Position numbers and translations under genes: made by a program
Part shown: one piece after another, positions 44,927-53,136 of the stretch
How the letters are laid out: each line of letters starts with the position of its first letter
How positions within the stretch are numbered: position 1 is the first letter of the stretch
Notes under the pieces: model-generated
What the model saw: the letters and a program-made list of their open reading frames with translations, nothing else
Told to the model about the DNA's origin: nothing
The model's database searches: none
Assembly: GCA_028101965.1 (NCBI GenBank)
Contig: JAOHMI010000003.1
Span: forward strand, 34,488 to 98,487
DNA: 64,000 nucleotides
DNA from: Bacteriovoracaceae bacterium
GTDB taxonomy: Bacteria; Bdellovibrionota; Bacteriovoracia; Bacteriovoracales; Bacteriovoracaceae
Direction of reading: 5' to 3'

Positions 44927-45382
44927 TTAAAGCAATGAGAATATTTTTACTGTCTTATTATTTTTCTCAAGATTTTTTTTGATTTCCCATTCCACTTTTT
45001 TTATAGATTCTTTTCGGTTATTAATTTCAGGCTCAATTAAGTAAGCAATTTTCTCATCATTCGCTAAACGGCTAGCTGCAATATTTAAATGAATATTCAA
45101 GGAGTTGAGCATATTCTTTGGGTCTTGAACAAGGTGACTAACAAAGAAATCCTGACCAAAACATTTTGCCCATAGTAAATTACTCTTATTTTTCTTAGCT
45201 TTATCTGGGTCTCGAAGTGATTTCAAAAATAGATTATCTAAAAGATAATTTATTTCATAGAGAAAAGGAGTGGAGAAATTAATTGGCTCTTGAGTAATCC
45301 AAACTATACCGCGGGTTTTGTAATCGAATTGGGAATAAAATTGATGGTTGGAAGAATAGTTTTTAGTTTCAATTCTTTCCAT
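44927..45382 (-). CDS. Uncharacterised small protein in the nrdR-nusB run
   Basis: A 151-residue soluble protein without signal or membrane segment. It has a helical C-terminal third (KKVEWEIKKNLEKNNKTVK). It starts 7 bp after the nusB-like stop with an AGGAG ribosome site, so it is in the same operon. I see no known domain. The function is unknown; co-transcription suggests a housekeeping role. Confidence 0.55.
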   Translation of the reverse strand: MERIETKNYSSNHQFYSQFDYKTRGIVWITQEPINFSTPFLYEINYLLDNLFLKSLRDPDKAKKNKSNLLWAKCFGQDFFVSHLVQDPKNMLNSLNIHLNIAASRLANDEKIAYLIEPEINNRKESIKKVEWEIKKNLEKNNKTVKIFSLL

Positions 45383-45389
45383 AATTCTC

Positions 45390-45875
45390 CTAAATTATTT
45401 TATCACAAATAGCATTTACAAATTTATAATTTTTTTCATGCCCAAATTTCTTGGAAGAATTTATAGCGTAATTGATGACCTGAGTTCGGTCAAGTGCACT
45501 TACTTCAGCTAAAGTTTTGGCCAGTGATATGATAGCGAAATCAACTTTATTTATTTTGCTTTCTGAGGATGAAACTTTAGCAACCTGTTGGTTAATGGTT
45601 TTGGTATTTCTCAACGTATAGAAAAAGAGGAGTAAGATATTTTTCTGTAAGAACTCTTCGAGATCAACGCCTTTTAAATAGAGGAAATCTTGGAAGGATA
45701 GTTTGAGATCCTCAAGTTCACTTTCGGTCGATGAAGGTTCAGTAAAAGTAGAAAACCTTTCAATGACTTCTTGAAAGATGGGCAATTGAAATTGATAGAG
45801 AAATTGAGCACAAAGGAAGAAGCATTCTTCATTAAAGTGATGCGTGAATTCTTTGTCTAATTGGTTATTGCTCAT
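45390..45875 (-). CDS. nusB: NusB-like antitermination factor, divergent
   Basis: The C-terminal half of this all-helical protein (about 161 residues) fits NusB: INKVDFAIISLAKTLAEV, then VINYAINSSKKFGHEKNYKFVNAICDKII, which mirrors the family's VINEAVELAKKFG...KFVNGVLDKI. NusB binds boxA RNA with NusE during rRNA transcription. The N-terminal half is poorly conserved. The frame opens at 45887, but AAGG lies 5 bases before the ATG at 45875, which I prefer. It overlaps the end of nrdR, a pairing common in bacteria, and that supports the call. Confidence 0.7.
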   Translation of the reverse strand: MSNNQLDKEFTHHFNEECFFLCAQFLYQFQLPIFQEVIERFSTFTEPSSTESELEDLKLSFQDFLYLKGVDLEEFLQKNILLLFFYTLRNTKTINQQVAKVSSSESKINKVDFAIISLAKTLAEVSALDRTQVINYAINSSKKFGHEKNYKFVNAICDKII

Positions 45876-46353
45876 TTTTACCTTCATGCATTAAGTAGTT
45901 CGGATTGTTCTTACTATCCTGGATTTTGTGAACAAAGTCATCTATATCCTGAAATTTTCGGTAGACTGCTGCAAATCTTATATAGGCAACAGGATCAAGT
46001 TTTTTTAGGTACCCCATAATTCTGTTTCCAATGAAAGAAGAGTGGACTTCGCGTAGGCTAAGATCCATTAAATCTTTTTCCAATTGATTAATCATGTTAA
46101 TAACTTCATCGGTGGGAATAGGTCTTTTTTGGCATGCAATTTCTAAGCCTCCAAGAACTTTGTTTTTTTTGTATTCCTCTCGCCGGCCATCGCGTTTAAT
46201 AATATTTGGTAAATTAATTTCATACCTTTCATAAGTGGTAAAACGCTTACCACATGAAGGACAAGATCTTCGCCTTCGAATTGCACGGCCCTCATTCAGA
46301 TGACGAGAGTCGAGTACTTTTGTGTTATCTTTAAGACAGTTTGGACAGTTCAT
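45865..46353 (-). CDS. nrdR: Transcriptional repressor NrdR
   Basis: A 162-residue regulator of ribonucleotide reductase genes. The zinc ribbon uses Cys3, Cys6, Cys31 and Cys34 (MNCPNC and RSCPSCGKRFTTYER), with DSRHLNEGRAIRRRR between. The ATP-cone domain covers about residues 49-139 (IIKRDGRREEYKKNKVLGGL). It senses ATP/dATP and binds NrdR boxes. It overlaps the nusB-like gene and has a possible promoter at 46379-46407. No nrd gene is in the window. Confidence 0.95.
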   Translation of the reverse strand: MNCPNCLKDNTKVLDSRHLNEGRAIRRRRSCPSCGKRFTTYERYEINLPNIIKRDGRREEYKKNKVLGGLEIACQKRPIPTDEVINMINQLEKDLMDLSLREVHSSFIGNRIMGYLKKLDPVAYIRFAAVYRKFQDIDDFVHKIQDSKNNPNYLMHEGKNEQ

Positions 46354-46378
46354 TCTTTTTCGCTATGGTTGAGCTGAT

Positions 46379-46407
46379 AAAATAACGTTTCTCTCTTGCA
46401 TATTCAA
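46379..46407 (-). promoter_or_regulatory. Possible nrdR promoter
   Basis: On the minus strand TTGAAT (46407-46402), a 17-bp spacer and TATTTT (46384-46379) lie 25 bp before the nrdR ATG, within the 201-bp gap after glyA. The match to consensus is moderate, and the wide gap supports a separate transcript start here. Confidence 0.35.
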
Positions 46408-46554
46408 GGGGGAATTGATTGTAAAAATAATTGACTAATATTTATACAGGCACTACCATTCTTTTTCGACACACAAAATTTTCGGGGACAACTTAATGGC
46501 ACTTATCGTCAAAAATATTCTTATTTTTATTGCGTTAATTTATTTAGCACAACA

Positions 46555-47805
46555 TCAATTTTCATAAATTGGGTGTTTTTCACAAAGTTTGTGAATTTCA
46601 TTTTTCACTTCAGTGTGAATCTTTTGATCATTAGGATTCTTTAAAACCTTCCCAATAAATTCTCCAATTAATTTACAATCTTCTTGGGTAAAACCTCTGG
46701 TTGTAATCGCCGCCGAACCTAACCTAATTCCAGATGTGACAAATGGTGATCTCTTATCGCCTGGAACCATATTTTTGTTGCATGTGATATGACAATTATC
46801 CAATAAAATTGAAGCCTCTTTTCCTGAAAGATTAAATGAGTCTGTCTTAAACAAGATGAGATGATTATCAGTTCCTCCTGATACGAGCTCTGCACCCTGA
46901 TTAACTAATTCAGCTGCTAAAGCTTGTGCATTAACAACGACCTGCTTTTGATAGGATATAAAATCATCAGAAAGTGCTTCTTTAAATGCCACAGCTTTTC
47001 CAGCAATGACATGTTCAAGGGGACCTCCTTGGAGACCAGGAAAAACAGCAGAGTTTAATCTTTTATGAAGTTTTTCGTCCTCAGAATTTTTGGCCAGAAT
47101 AATTCCCGAACGTGGACCTCTTAAGGTTTTGTGAGTTGTACTCGTTACTATATCTGCATGAGGAATAGGAGTTGGATGAACACCTGCTGCAATCAAGCCT
47201 GCGATATGGGCCATATCAACCAATAAAGTAGCATTACATTGTTTTGCTATTTGGGCAATTTTTTCAAAGTCGATCACTCTTGGATAAGCACTCGCACCTG
47301 CGATAATCATTTTTGGATTATGTTTTTTCGCCATGTCTTCGATAATATTGTAGTCAATTCTTTCAGTATTTAGGTCCAATCCATAATGAAATGCTTTATA
47401 AACTTTTCCGGAAAAGTTAACTGGAGAGCCGTGAGTTAAATGCCCACCTTGGCTCAAGTCCATTCCTAAGAATGAATCACCAGGATTTAATGTTGCAAAA
47501 AAAGCAGCTAAGTTAGCATTCGCTCCACTGTGAGGCTGAACATTCGCAAAATCGGCTTTAAATAATTTTTTTGCTCTTTCAATGGCCATCGTCTCAATTT
47601 GGTCAACAAACTCACACCCATCATAATATCTTTTCCCTGGTAAGCCTTCTGCATATTTGTTGGTTAATACGCTACCACAGGCTTCCATAACGGCTTTAGA
47701 GGCATAGTTTTCAGAGGCAATTAACTCTAAGCCATTTTGCTGGCGTAAAGTTTCTTTTTGAATGAGATCATTTACTTCAGGGTCATAATTCTTTAAGTAA
47801 GACAT
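46555..47805 (-). CDS. glyA: Serine hydroxymethyltransferase
   Basis: This PLP enzyme interconverts serine and glycine while loading one-carbon units on tetrahydrofolate. The 416-residue length is typical. Visible marks are GLELIASENYAS, YAEGLPGKRYYDGCEFVD, VQPHSGANANLA, LLVDMAHIAGLIAAG, the PLP lysine in TSTTHKTLRGPRSG, and FPGLQGGPLEHVIAGKA. It follows fabF by 9 bp and is probably co-transcribed with it. Confidence 0.97.
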   Translation of the reverse strand: MSYLKNYDPEVNDLIQKETLRQQNGLELIASENYASKAVMEACGSVLTNKYAEGLPGKRYYDGCEFVDQIETMAIERAKKLFKADFANVQPHSGANANLAAFFATLNPGDSFLGMDLSQGGHLTHGSPVNFSGKVYKAFHYGLDLNTERIDYNIIEDMAKKHNPKMIIAGASAYPRVIDFEKIAQIAKQCNATLLVDMAHIAGLIAAGVHPTPIPHADIVTSTTHKTLRGPRSGIILAKNSEDEKLHKRLNSAVFPGLQGGPLEHVIAGKAVAFKEALSDDFISYQKQVVVNAQALAAELVNQGAELVSGGTDNHLILFKTDSFNLSGKEASILLDNCHITCNKNMVPGDKRSPFVTSGIRLGSAAITTRGFTQEDCKLIGEFIGKVLKNPNDQKIHTEVKNEIHKLCEKHPIYEN

Positions 47806-47814
47806 AATTATCCT

Positions 47815-49077
47815 TTACTGGGCTTTAAAAATTAAAGTTGAGTTGGTTCCACCAAATCCAAAAGTATTATTGAGAACATAGTTTAATTCTTTTTTTATTC
47901 CAACATTTGGAACAAAATTTAGGTCACACTCAGGGTCAGGATTGGTTAGGTTTATGGTTGGAGGAATAGTATTTTCCATCATTGCTTTAATGCAAAGGAC
48001 CGATTCAATTCCACCAGCGGCCCCTAATAAATGACCGATACTGGATTTTGTTGAGGTCATGGCCAGTTTATAAGCATGGTCTCCAAATACTTTTTTAACC
48101 GCTTGCACTTCAATTTTATCTCCAAGTGGAGTACTGGTTCCATGAGCATTTATATAATCAATTTGTTCTGGCCTTAGGTCTGCATTTCTCATGGCATTGA
48201 GCATGGCCGTCATTGCTCCCTTTCCTTCAGGATGAGGAGCAGCGATATGGTGTGCATCAGAGCTAGAACCATAGCCGACTAGTTCTGCCAGAATGGGTGC
48301 TCCTCGTTTTTTAGCTTTTTCATAGTTTTCGAGAACTAATATTCCAGCTCCTTCTCCCATGACAAACCCGCAGCGGTCTTTATCGAAGGGGCGAGAGATT
48401 TTGGTTACATCATCAAACCCTTTTCCTAGAGCTTTCATTTGATTGAAACCGCCGAGAGTAATACCTGTGACAACAGATTCCGTTCCTCCTGAAATGATGG
48501 CATCATGGGTTCCTAAACGTATCTCGTTAGCGGCAGCAGATAGTGCGTGTCCGGAAGAAGCACAAGCTGATGAGACGGAATAATTGATTCCATGAAATCC
48601 ATGGAGAATCGAGAAAAGCCCAGGTGTCATATTTGGAATTATTCCGGGGATTAAAAAAGGATTTATTCTTCGAGCACCTTTTTCAAAAAATTGTTTATAG
48701 TTAGATTCTAATAAATCAAACCCTCCCATTCCTGTTCCAATAATGGAGCCAATCCTATCTGGTTCATAAGATTGCATGAGATTTAAATTGCTCATAGCTT
48801 CATCTGCAGCTTGCAAAGCAAGAAGAAGAAACCGACCATATTTTCGTTGTTCTTTTTCCGATAAAATGTCGGGGTTTAAGGTAAAGTTTTTTACTATCCC
48901 GGCAAATTTAATTGGAAAAAGTTTATCATCCGTAAATTCCTCTATATGAGAAATACCTGATTTACCAGAAATAAGGTTGGGCCAAATTTCATTCAGGGTG
49001 CTTCCTAACCCACAGATTCCACCCATACCTGTGATGGCAACCCGATTCAAAACTTGAGGTGTGCTTTCATGACTCAT
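47815..49077 (-). CDS. fabF: 3-oxoacyl-ACP synthase II
   Basis: FabF elongates acyl-ACP with malonyl-ACP. The 420-residue protein has the Cys-His-His triad of the family: Cys in VSSACASSGHAL, His in NAHGTSTPLGD and His in SSIGHLLGAAGG; NNTFGFGGTNSTLIF closes it. The acpP gene lies 177 bp upstream on the same strand. That gap holds a 20-bp perfect inverted repeat that may reduce read-through from acpP. Confidence 0.96.
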   Translation of the reverse strand: MSHESTPQVLNRVAITGMGGICGLGSTLNEIWPNLISGKSGISHIEEFTDDKLFPIKFAGIVKNFTLNPDILSEKEQRKYGRFLLLALQAADEAMSNLNLMQSYEPDRIGSIIGTGMGGFDLLESNYKQFFEKGARRINPFLIPGIIPNMTPGLFSILHGFHGINYSVSSACASSGHALSAAANEIRLGTHDAIISGGTESVVTGITLGGFNQMKALGKGFDDVTKISRPFDKDRCGFVMGEGAGILVLENYEKAKKRGAPILAELVGYGSSSDAHHIAAPHPEGKGAMTAMLNAMRNADLRPEQIDYINAHGTSTPLGDKIEVQAVKKVFGDHAYKLAMTSTKSSIGHLLGAAGGIESVLCIKAMMENTIPPTINLTNPDPECDLNFVPNVGIKKELNYVLNNTFGFGGTNSTLIFKAQ

Positions 49078-49172
49078 ACGCTTCGCCTTGTGAATAATAC
49101 TTTAGGTTGATTTAAATAATTGTGAATACAATAGCATATTGAATGAAGGGAGAATAGATGTAAAGAATAGGC

Positions 49173-49227
49173 AAATACATTTTATCTTTTTTGACCTGAA
49201 GTCCTATAAAAAAGATAAAATGTATTT
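49173..49227 (-). promoter_or_regulatory. 20-bp perfect inverted repeat between acpP and fabF
   Basis: Two 20-base arms (49173-49192 and 49208-49227) are perfect reverse complements around a 15-base loop, which itself can form GAC/GTC. The arms are AT-rich and begin AAATACATTTTATC. It lies 28 bp after the acpP stop and 95 bp before fabF. It could be a terminator or attenuator, an RNase-blocking 3' hairpin that stabilises acpP mRNA, or a protein-binding site. No T-run follows on the minus strand. Confidence 0.7.
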
Positions 49228-49254
49228 AAATTATATTAGATAGTTTTATGTGAT

Positions 49255-49491
49255 TTAGTTTACTTGTTTAGAATTAAGAAAACTGGTGACATCACCGATT
49301 GTTTTAAGATTTTCTGTCTCATCTTCTGGAATCTCAATCCCAAATTCATCTTCCATTTTCATCATCATTTCTGCCATATCAAGCGAATCTAAATTGAGGT
49401 CATCAATTAGGCTTGTACCAGCTGAAATATTTGCTGCTTCAGATTTTGTTACTTCACTAACTAATTTAATTACTTTATCTTCCAAACTCAT
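49255..49491 (-). CDS. acpP: Acyl carrier protein
   Basis: A 78-residue acidic four-helix protein. Ser36 in DDLNLDSLDMAEMMMKME is the phosphopantetheine attachment site. It carries acyl chains for the fab enzymes encoded on either side. A GGAGGA ribosome site precedes the ATG. Confidence 0.97.
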   Translation of the reverse strand: MSLEDKVIKLVSEVTKSEAANISAGTSLIDDLNLDSLDMAEMMMKMEDEFGIEIPEDETENLKTIGDVTSFLNSKQVN

Positions 49492-49580
49492 CGTAATCCT
49501 CCGTAAATTCGGTTTTAGTCTAAATTTATTAACGCCTATATATACAACAATTAAACGTTAAATGCACAATTATTTTATTA

Positions 49581-50330
49581 TTATATGTAAAGTCCACCAT
49601 CCACTTTTATGGTCTCCCCAGTAATGTAAGATGACTGTTTTGAGATGAGAAAATGGACTAAATTTGCTACATCTTCACCACTTCCCAAGCGTTTAAGAGG
49701 GATTTGATCCAAGTAGTTTTGCTTAGCTTTTTCTGATAAGTTATCTGTCATCGCTGTTTGAATAAAACCGGGACAAATAGCGTTAAAGCGAATATTTTTT
49801 CCAGCATATTCCTTGGCCATGGATTTGGTATAGCCAATAATTCCCGCCTTAGAAGCTGCGTATGTGCTTTGAGATAAGTTGCCCATTAACCCAACCACAG
49901 AACTCATATTCACCACAGAAGCACCATCTTGTGCTTTTAAAAGAAATCTTAATAAATGGTTTGTGAGTTTAATTGTAGAGGTGAGATTTGTATCGAGTAT
50001 TAGATTAATATCATTTTCTTTTGCTCTTAAGGCTAAGTGATCAATTGAAATTCCTGCGTTATTAATTAATGCTGAAATATTTGTAATTGAGCGCTCCGTA
50101 CAAAGGGATTTAAAAGATTCCTTGGTTTCATCCAGATTTCCTAAATCACAAATAAAGGGAATAATATTTTCTTTATATGCTGGATCAATTTCAGCCGAGA
50201 TCTTTTCATGCAGGGCTTGATCTACTTTTCTACTTCCGAGAAGAACAGAAAAACCTTTGCAGCATAAACTTTTACAAATGTCCCAACCAATTCCTCGGTT
50301 ACCTCCGGTAACCACGATATAATTATTCAT
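49581..50330 (-). CDS. fabG: 3-oxoacyl-ACP reductase
   Basis: A 249-residue short-chain dehydrogenase that reduces 3-oxoacyl-ACP with NADPH. It has VTGGNRGIGWDI at the cofactor site, NNAGIS, the catalytic Ser in VVNMSSVVG, Tyr-x3-Lys in YAASKAGIIG, and the C-terminal SSYITGETIKVDGG. It overlaps fabD by 8 bp and precedes acpP, the standard fab order. Confidence 0.95.
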   Translation of the reverse strand: MNNYIVVTGGNRGIGWDICKSLCCKGFSVLLGSRKVDQALHEKISAEIDPAYKENIIPFICDLGNLDETKESFKSLCTERSITNISALINNAGISIDHLALRAKENDINLILDTNLTSTIKLTNHLLRFLLKAQDGASVVNMSSVVGLMGNLSQSTYAASKAGIIGYTKSMAKEYAGKNIRFNAICPGFIQTAMTDNLSEKAKQNYLDQIPLKRLGSGEDVANLVHFLISKQSSYITGETIKVDGGLYI

Positions 50331-51282
50331 TCATCAATCCTTTGATATCCTTAATAGTCTCCCCAAAGTTTTCAGAATCAAGGGGGACAACTTTAAAGCT
50401 GCGGTTATACTTTCGTAAAATATTTGATAGGACTTTTCCTGCTCCTACTTCAACATAGAGACAATCTTCATCGAAATGATTTAAAGAGGGATAAAATAAG
50501 ACACTGCCCGTGACCTGTTTTATTAAATTACTTTTTATGTTTTCAGTGGAAGTATTAATTGGATACACATTTGCATCGATATTTGCAATGTAGTCAAATT
50601 TATTCGGATTGAAATTAGTTGTATTAAGAAGTTTTTGCATTTTTTCTTGAGCCGGCATCATCAGTTTACAATGAAAGGGAGCACTAACTTTTAAAGGCAC
50701 TGCCTTGTACGGTGTTTCCATCTTTTCTTCTAAGGCTTTGATAAATTCTTCACAATCCTCTTTTAAGCCAGATATAACGATCTGTTGTTCAGCATTGTAG
50801 TTGGCAATTTGCACTGAAAAAGATTCATTTTTAGTCTTAACTGAATTTATAATCTCATTTATCTTTTCTGCGGGTACTTTAAGCAAAGCATACATTGCTC
50901 CTTTTTCAGCGGGAACTGCTTCTTGCATAAAAAGACCTCGGTTATGAACTAGACTAACCGCTGTTTTGAGGTCAAAGACTCCTGCACAACATAAGGCTGA
51001 ATATTCTCCAATAGAGTGGCCTATAACTTTACTTACATTTTCTTCAGGTATTTCATTGAGAAGCATATGTGCTAAAGCCATAGAGTGAGTTAATAATGCT
51101 GGCTGAGTATACTTGGTAAGGTTTAGTGTTTCTTGAGGTCCATTGAAGCACAAATCTCTTAAATCAATGTCGAGAACTTCACTTGCAATAGAAAAAAAAT
51201 TAATTGCTTCTTGAGGAAGATTACTGCCCATGGATACATACTGTGATCCTTGACCAGGAAAGAGAAGGACGAGCTTTTTCAT
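50323..51282 (-). CDS. fabD: Malonyl-CoA:ACP transacylase
   Basis: FabD loads malonyl groups on ACP. The 319-residue protein begins with LLFPGQGSQYVSMG and has the nucleophile Ser90 in VIGHSIGEYSAL. The catalytic His is in SAPFHCKLM, and VEVGAGKVLSNIL lies near the end. fabG overlaps its 3' end by 8 bp. In many relatives plsX and fabH lie between rpmF and fabD; here the 124 bp upstream contain neither. Confidence 0.95.
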   Translation of the reverse strand: MKKLVLLFPGQGSQYVSMGSNLPQEAINFFSIASEVLDIDLRDLCFNGPQETLNLTKYTQPALLTHSMALAHMLLNEIPEENVSKVIGHSIGEYSALCCAGVFDLKTAVSLVHNRGLFMQEAVPAEKGAMYALLKVPAEKINEIINSVKTKNESFSVQIANYNAEQQIVISGLKEDCEEFIKALEEKMETPYKAVPLKVSAPFHCKLMMPAQEKMQKLLNTTNFNPNKFDYIANIDANVYPINTSTENIKSNLIKQVTGSVLFYPSLNHFDEDCLYVEVGAGKVLSNILRKYNRSFKVVPLDSENFGETIKDIKGLMNE

Positions 51283-51308
51283 GACTTGGAACCCTTAAAA
51301 GAAAAAAT

Positions 51309-51372
51309 GAAGAGGAAAGTCAATATCGAGCCTTTATTCAAAAGCTGTTAGATGAGAATTGAATTCCTCTTC
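51309..51372 (-). terminator. Possible terminator after rpmF
   Basis: On the minus strand GAAGAGGAA (51372-51364) pairs with TTCCTCTTC (51317-51309), followed by ATTTTTTC. The stem is perfect, but the 46-base loop is large, so efficiency is doubtful. If real it would separate rpmF from fabD. Confidence 0.3.
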
Positions 51373-51406
51373 TTTTTTTGTGAGACTTTTGTGTGTGACG
51401 GGAAGA

Positions 51407-51628
51407 TTAACCTTCTGTTTGAACGTTATCTTCTTCTGTCTCTTTAACTTTAACGGTAAATACTTCTCGACCCTTGTAAGTTCCACAACTTGGACATGCA
51501 TTGTGAGGCATAGTAAAATCACCACAATTTGGACACTTCATTGGATGATTCCGATAAAGTTTATGATGTTGGCCAGCTTTACGCTTTCCTTTACGACTTA
51601 CACTTGTTTTTTTCTTAGGTACGGCCAT
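51407..51628 (-). CDS. rpmF: 50S ribosomal protein L32
   Basis: A 73-residue ribosomal protein with the standard start MAVPKKKTSVSRKGKRKAGQHH and a zinc-ribbon of Cys32, Cys35, Cys45 and Cys48. The acidic extension after about residue 58 (KVKETEEDNVQTEG) is longer than in E. coli. It has a GGAGGG ribosome site and its own likely promoter at 51701-51729. It follows the yceD-like gene, the usual neighbour. Confidence 0.95.
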   Translation of the reverse strand: MAVPKKKTSVSRKGKRKAGQHHKLYRNHPMKCPNCGDFTMPHNACPSCGTYKGREVFTVKVKETEEDNVQTEG

Positions 51629-51700
51629 AGGCCCTCCGAGTTAATCTATATAATAATTAATAAAACTTTCTTTTATCTTAAGATTTAAATAAAGCAAGAA

Positions 51701-51729
51701 GTTATACAGTATATTAAAAGAATTGTCTA
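51701..51729 (-). promoter_or_regulatory. Likely rpmF promoter
   Basis: On the minus strand TAGACA (51729-51724), a 17-bp spacer and TATAAC (51706-51701) each differ by one base from the sigma-70 consensus. The start point would leave a leader of about 65 bases before rpmF. Confidence 0.5.
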
Positions 51730-51736
51730 GTTTCTT

Positions 51737-52354
51737 TCACTGTTTAGTTGTGGTGGGTGGCTGGTTATGGATCTCATGGGATGTTTCATCTACCTTGGTC
51801 GGGTAGGGACTTTTGTTTACTTCAATAATTTCGTCAATACAGGCTTTTACATCCACACTCAAGTCATTGTAAAAAAAGAGTTCAAAGATGTTCCCATCAA
51901 CAAAAATCTCAATAATATCAGCAAATTCCTCTTTCTCTTGATAGGATTGATGTAAAAAACAGCAGTTAATGGGTAGTGAGAGAGACTCATTCATAGTCTG
52001 TAAGGATTTCACACAGTAAGTCGTGAAACTAAGCTCCAATTCACCCTGCAGTATCAGCACATCACCATATTCGTGTTTATATTTTTTGGTTAATGAAAAA
52101 TTTAGTTCCAAACGTGATTCTTCAAGCGCTTGGGTCTGATCGTCAATATCTAAGTGACCGATTAATTGCTTTAAACAGGATAAAACCCAGGGTGTTTCCT
52201 TGTTTAAATTAAAATCAACCTTCCTATCATTAATGAAATATTTTAAAGGGAAGATACCTTCATATTTCGCCTCTTGGGTTTTATCAAAAGAACTCTTAGC
52301 CATGGGTTTATTCTCCCTTAATGTATATTTAAAATCTTTCATCTTATCATCCAT
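51737..52354 (-). CDS. YceD/DUF177-family protein
   Basis: A 205-residue protein with the DUF177 pattern: an early beta-rich half, the central strand ILQGELELSFTTYCVKSLQTM where most members have a CxRCL motif, and an acidic C-terminal half (EEFADIIEIFVDGN). Family members lie next to rpmF and influence 23S rRNA or ribosome assembly; the molecular role is poorly known. Only one cysteine of the usual pair is kept. It diverges from the aroK-like gene with a 43-bp gap. Confidence 0.75.
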   Translation of the reverse strand: MDDKMKDFKYTLRENKPMAKSSFDKTQEAKYEGIFPLKYFINDRKVDFNLNKETPWVLSCLKQLIGHLDIDDQTQALEESRLELNFSLTKKYKHEYGDVLILQGELELSFTTYCVKSLQTMNESLSLPINCCFLHQSYQEKEEFADIIEIFVDGNIFELFFYNDLSVDVKACIDEIIEVNKSPYPTKVDETSHEIHNQPPTTTKQ

Positions 52355-52397
52355 TTTATTTTCTCATTTGCCTTTATATGATAGGCTGCTAGTTAAT

Positions 52398-52925
52398 ATG
52401 CATATACTTATTGCTGGTCAATCTTGTAGTGGCAAATCAACTTTTCTTAAATTTTGTCATCAATCTGGTTTATTTGATTCTCTATCAATTATTGATTTAG
52501 ATGAACACCTTAAAAAAAATTTCACACCTAGTGAGAATTCATCCTTTTTTGTAGACCGCAACTCACTTAAGGCTTTTCGTCATATGGAGTTGAGTGCATT
52601 AAGCCAGTTACTACAAAAGGAAATTAACTCCCTAGTCGTATTAGGGGGAGGAACCCTTGATAACTACTCCGTTGGAGATATTAAAAACCTGGAAATGAAG
52701 AATGTAGGGTTATTTCATTTCAAGGAAGATCCTTCACTTTGCTTGGAAAGAGCAATTCAGCACGATCGACCATTGACCAAAGTACTTGAAATGTCAGAGT
52801 TAAAAACGCTTTTTGAGCAGAGACAAAAAAAAATGGATCTTATTAGTCGGACACTGCCGGCGGATAATTTTCAGACATCTCTAAAGATTCTACAAGAATT
52901 CATGGCAAATCCTTGTCAAAATTAA
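52398..52925 (+). CDS. aroK: Shikimate kinase-like protein
   Basis: A 175-residue P-loop kinase. The frame opens at 52200 inside the divergent yceD-like gene, but the family N-terminus begins at the ATG at 52398. It has Walker A GQSCSGKST, the Asp pair IIDLDEHL, LVVLGGGTLDN and the lid RPLTK, all as in AroK. It would phosphorylate shikimate. The DxD-type site (DLDEH) and GGG motif are kept, while other parts diverge, so another small-molecule substrate is possible. There is no clear ribosome site. Confidence 0.78.
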   Translation: MHILIAGQSCSGKSTFLKFCHQSGLFDSLSIIDLDEHLKKNFTPSENSSFFVDRNSLKAFRHMELSALSQLLQKEINSLVVLGGGTLDNYSVGDIKNLEMKNVGLFHFKEDPSLCLERAIQHDRPLTKVLEMSELKTLFEQRQKKMDLISRTLPADNFQTSLKILQEFMANPCQN

Positions 52926-53136
52926 CTAAGTACTTGATAATAACACAAGGCAATAGTTTTTAACGAGATTTGTTAATTCTATTCAGCCTAAAGCCAATTG
53001 GATAAATTCTAAGCCCTTTGGATGTAAAATCGATTTTATTAATAAATACGAAAAGTATTTTTTAATAATTGAGGTTTTGATCAGCATAGGAGTTTTTAAT
53101 TTTGAATATTGGTCTAAACCATTTTTAGGAGGATTT

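Noticed and set aside
51359..51688. Plus-strand frame of 109 codons over rpmF
   Set aside because: Complement of the ribosomal protein L32 gene; no support of its own.
52200..52397. Upstream extension of the shikimate kinase frame
   Set aside because: It is antisense to the conserved yceD-like gene, and the P-loop fold starts at 52398.
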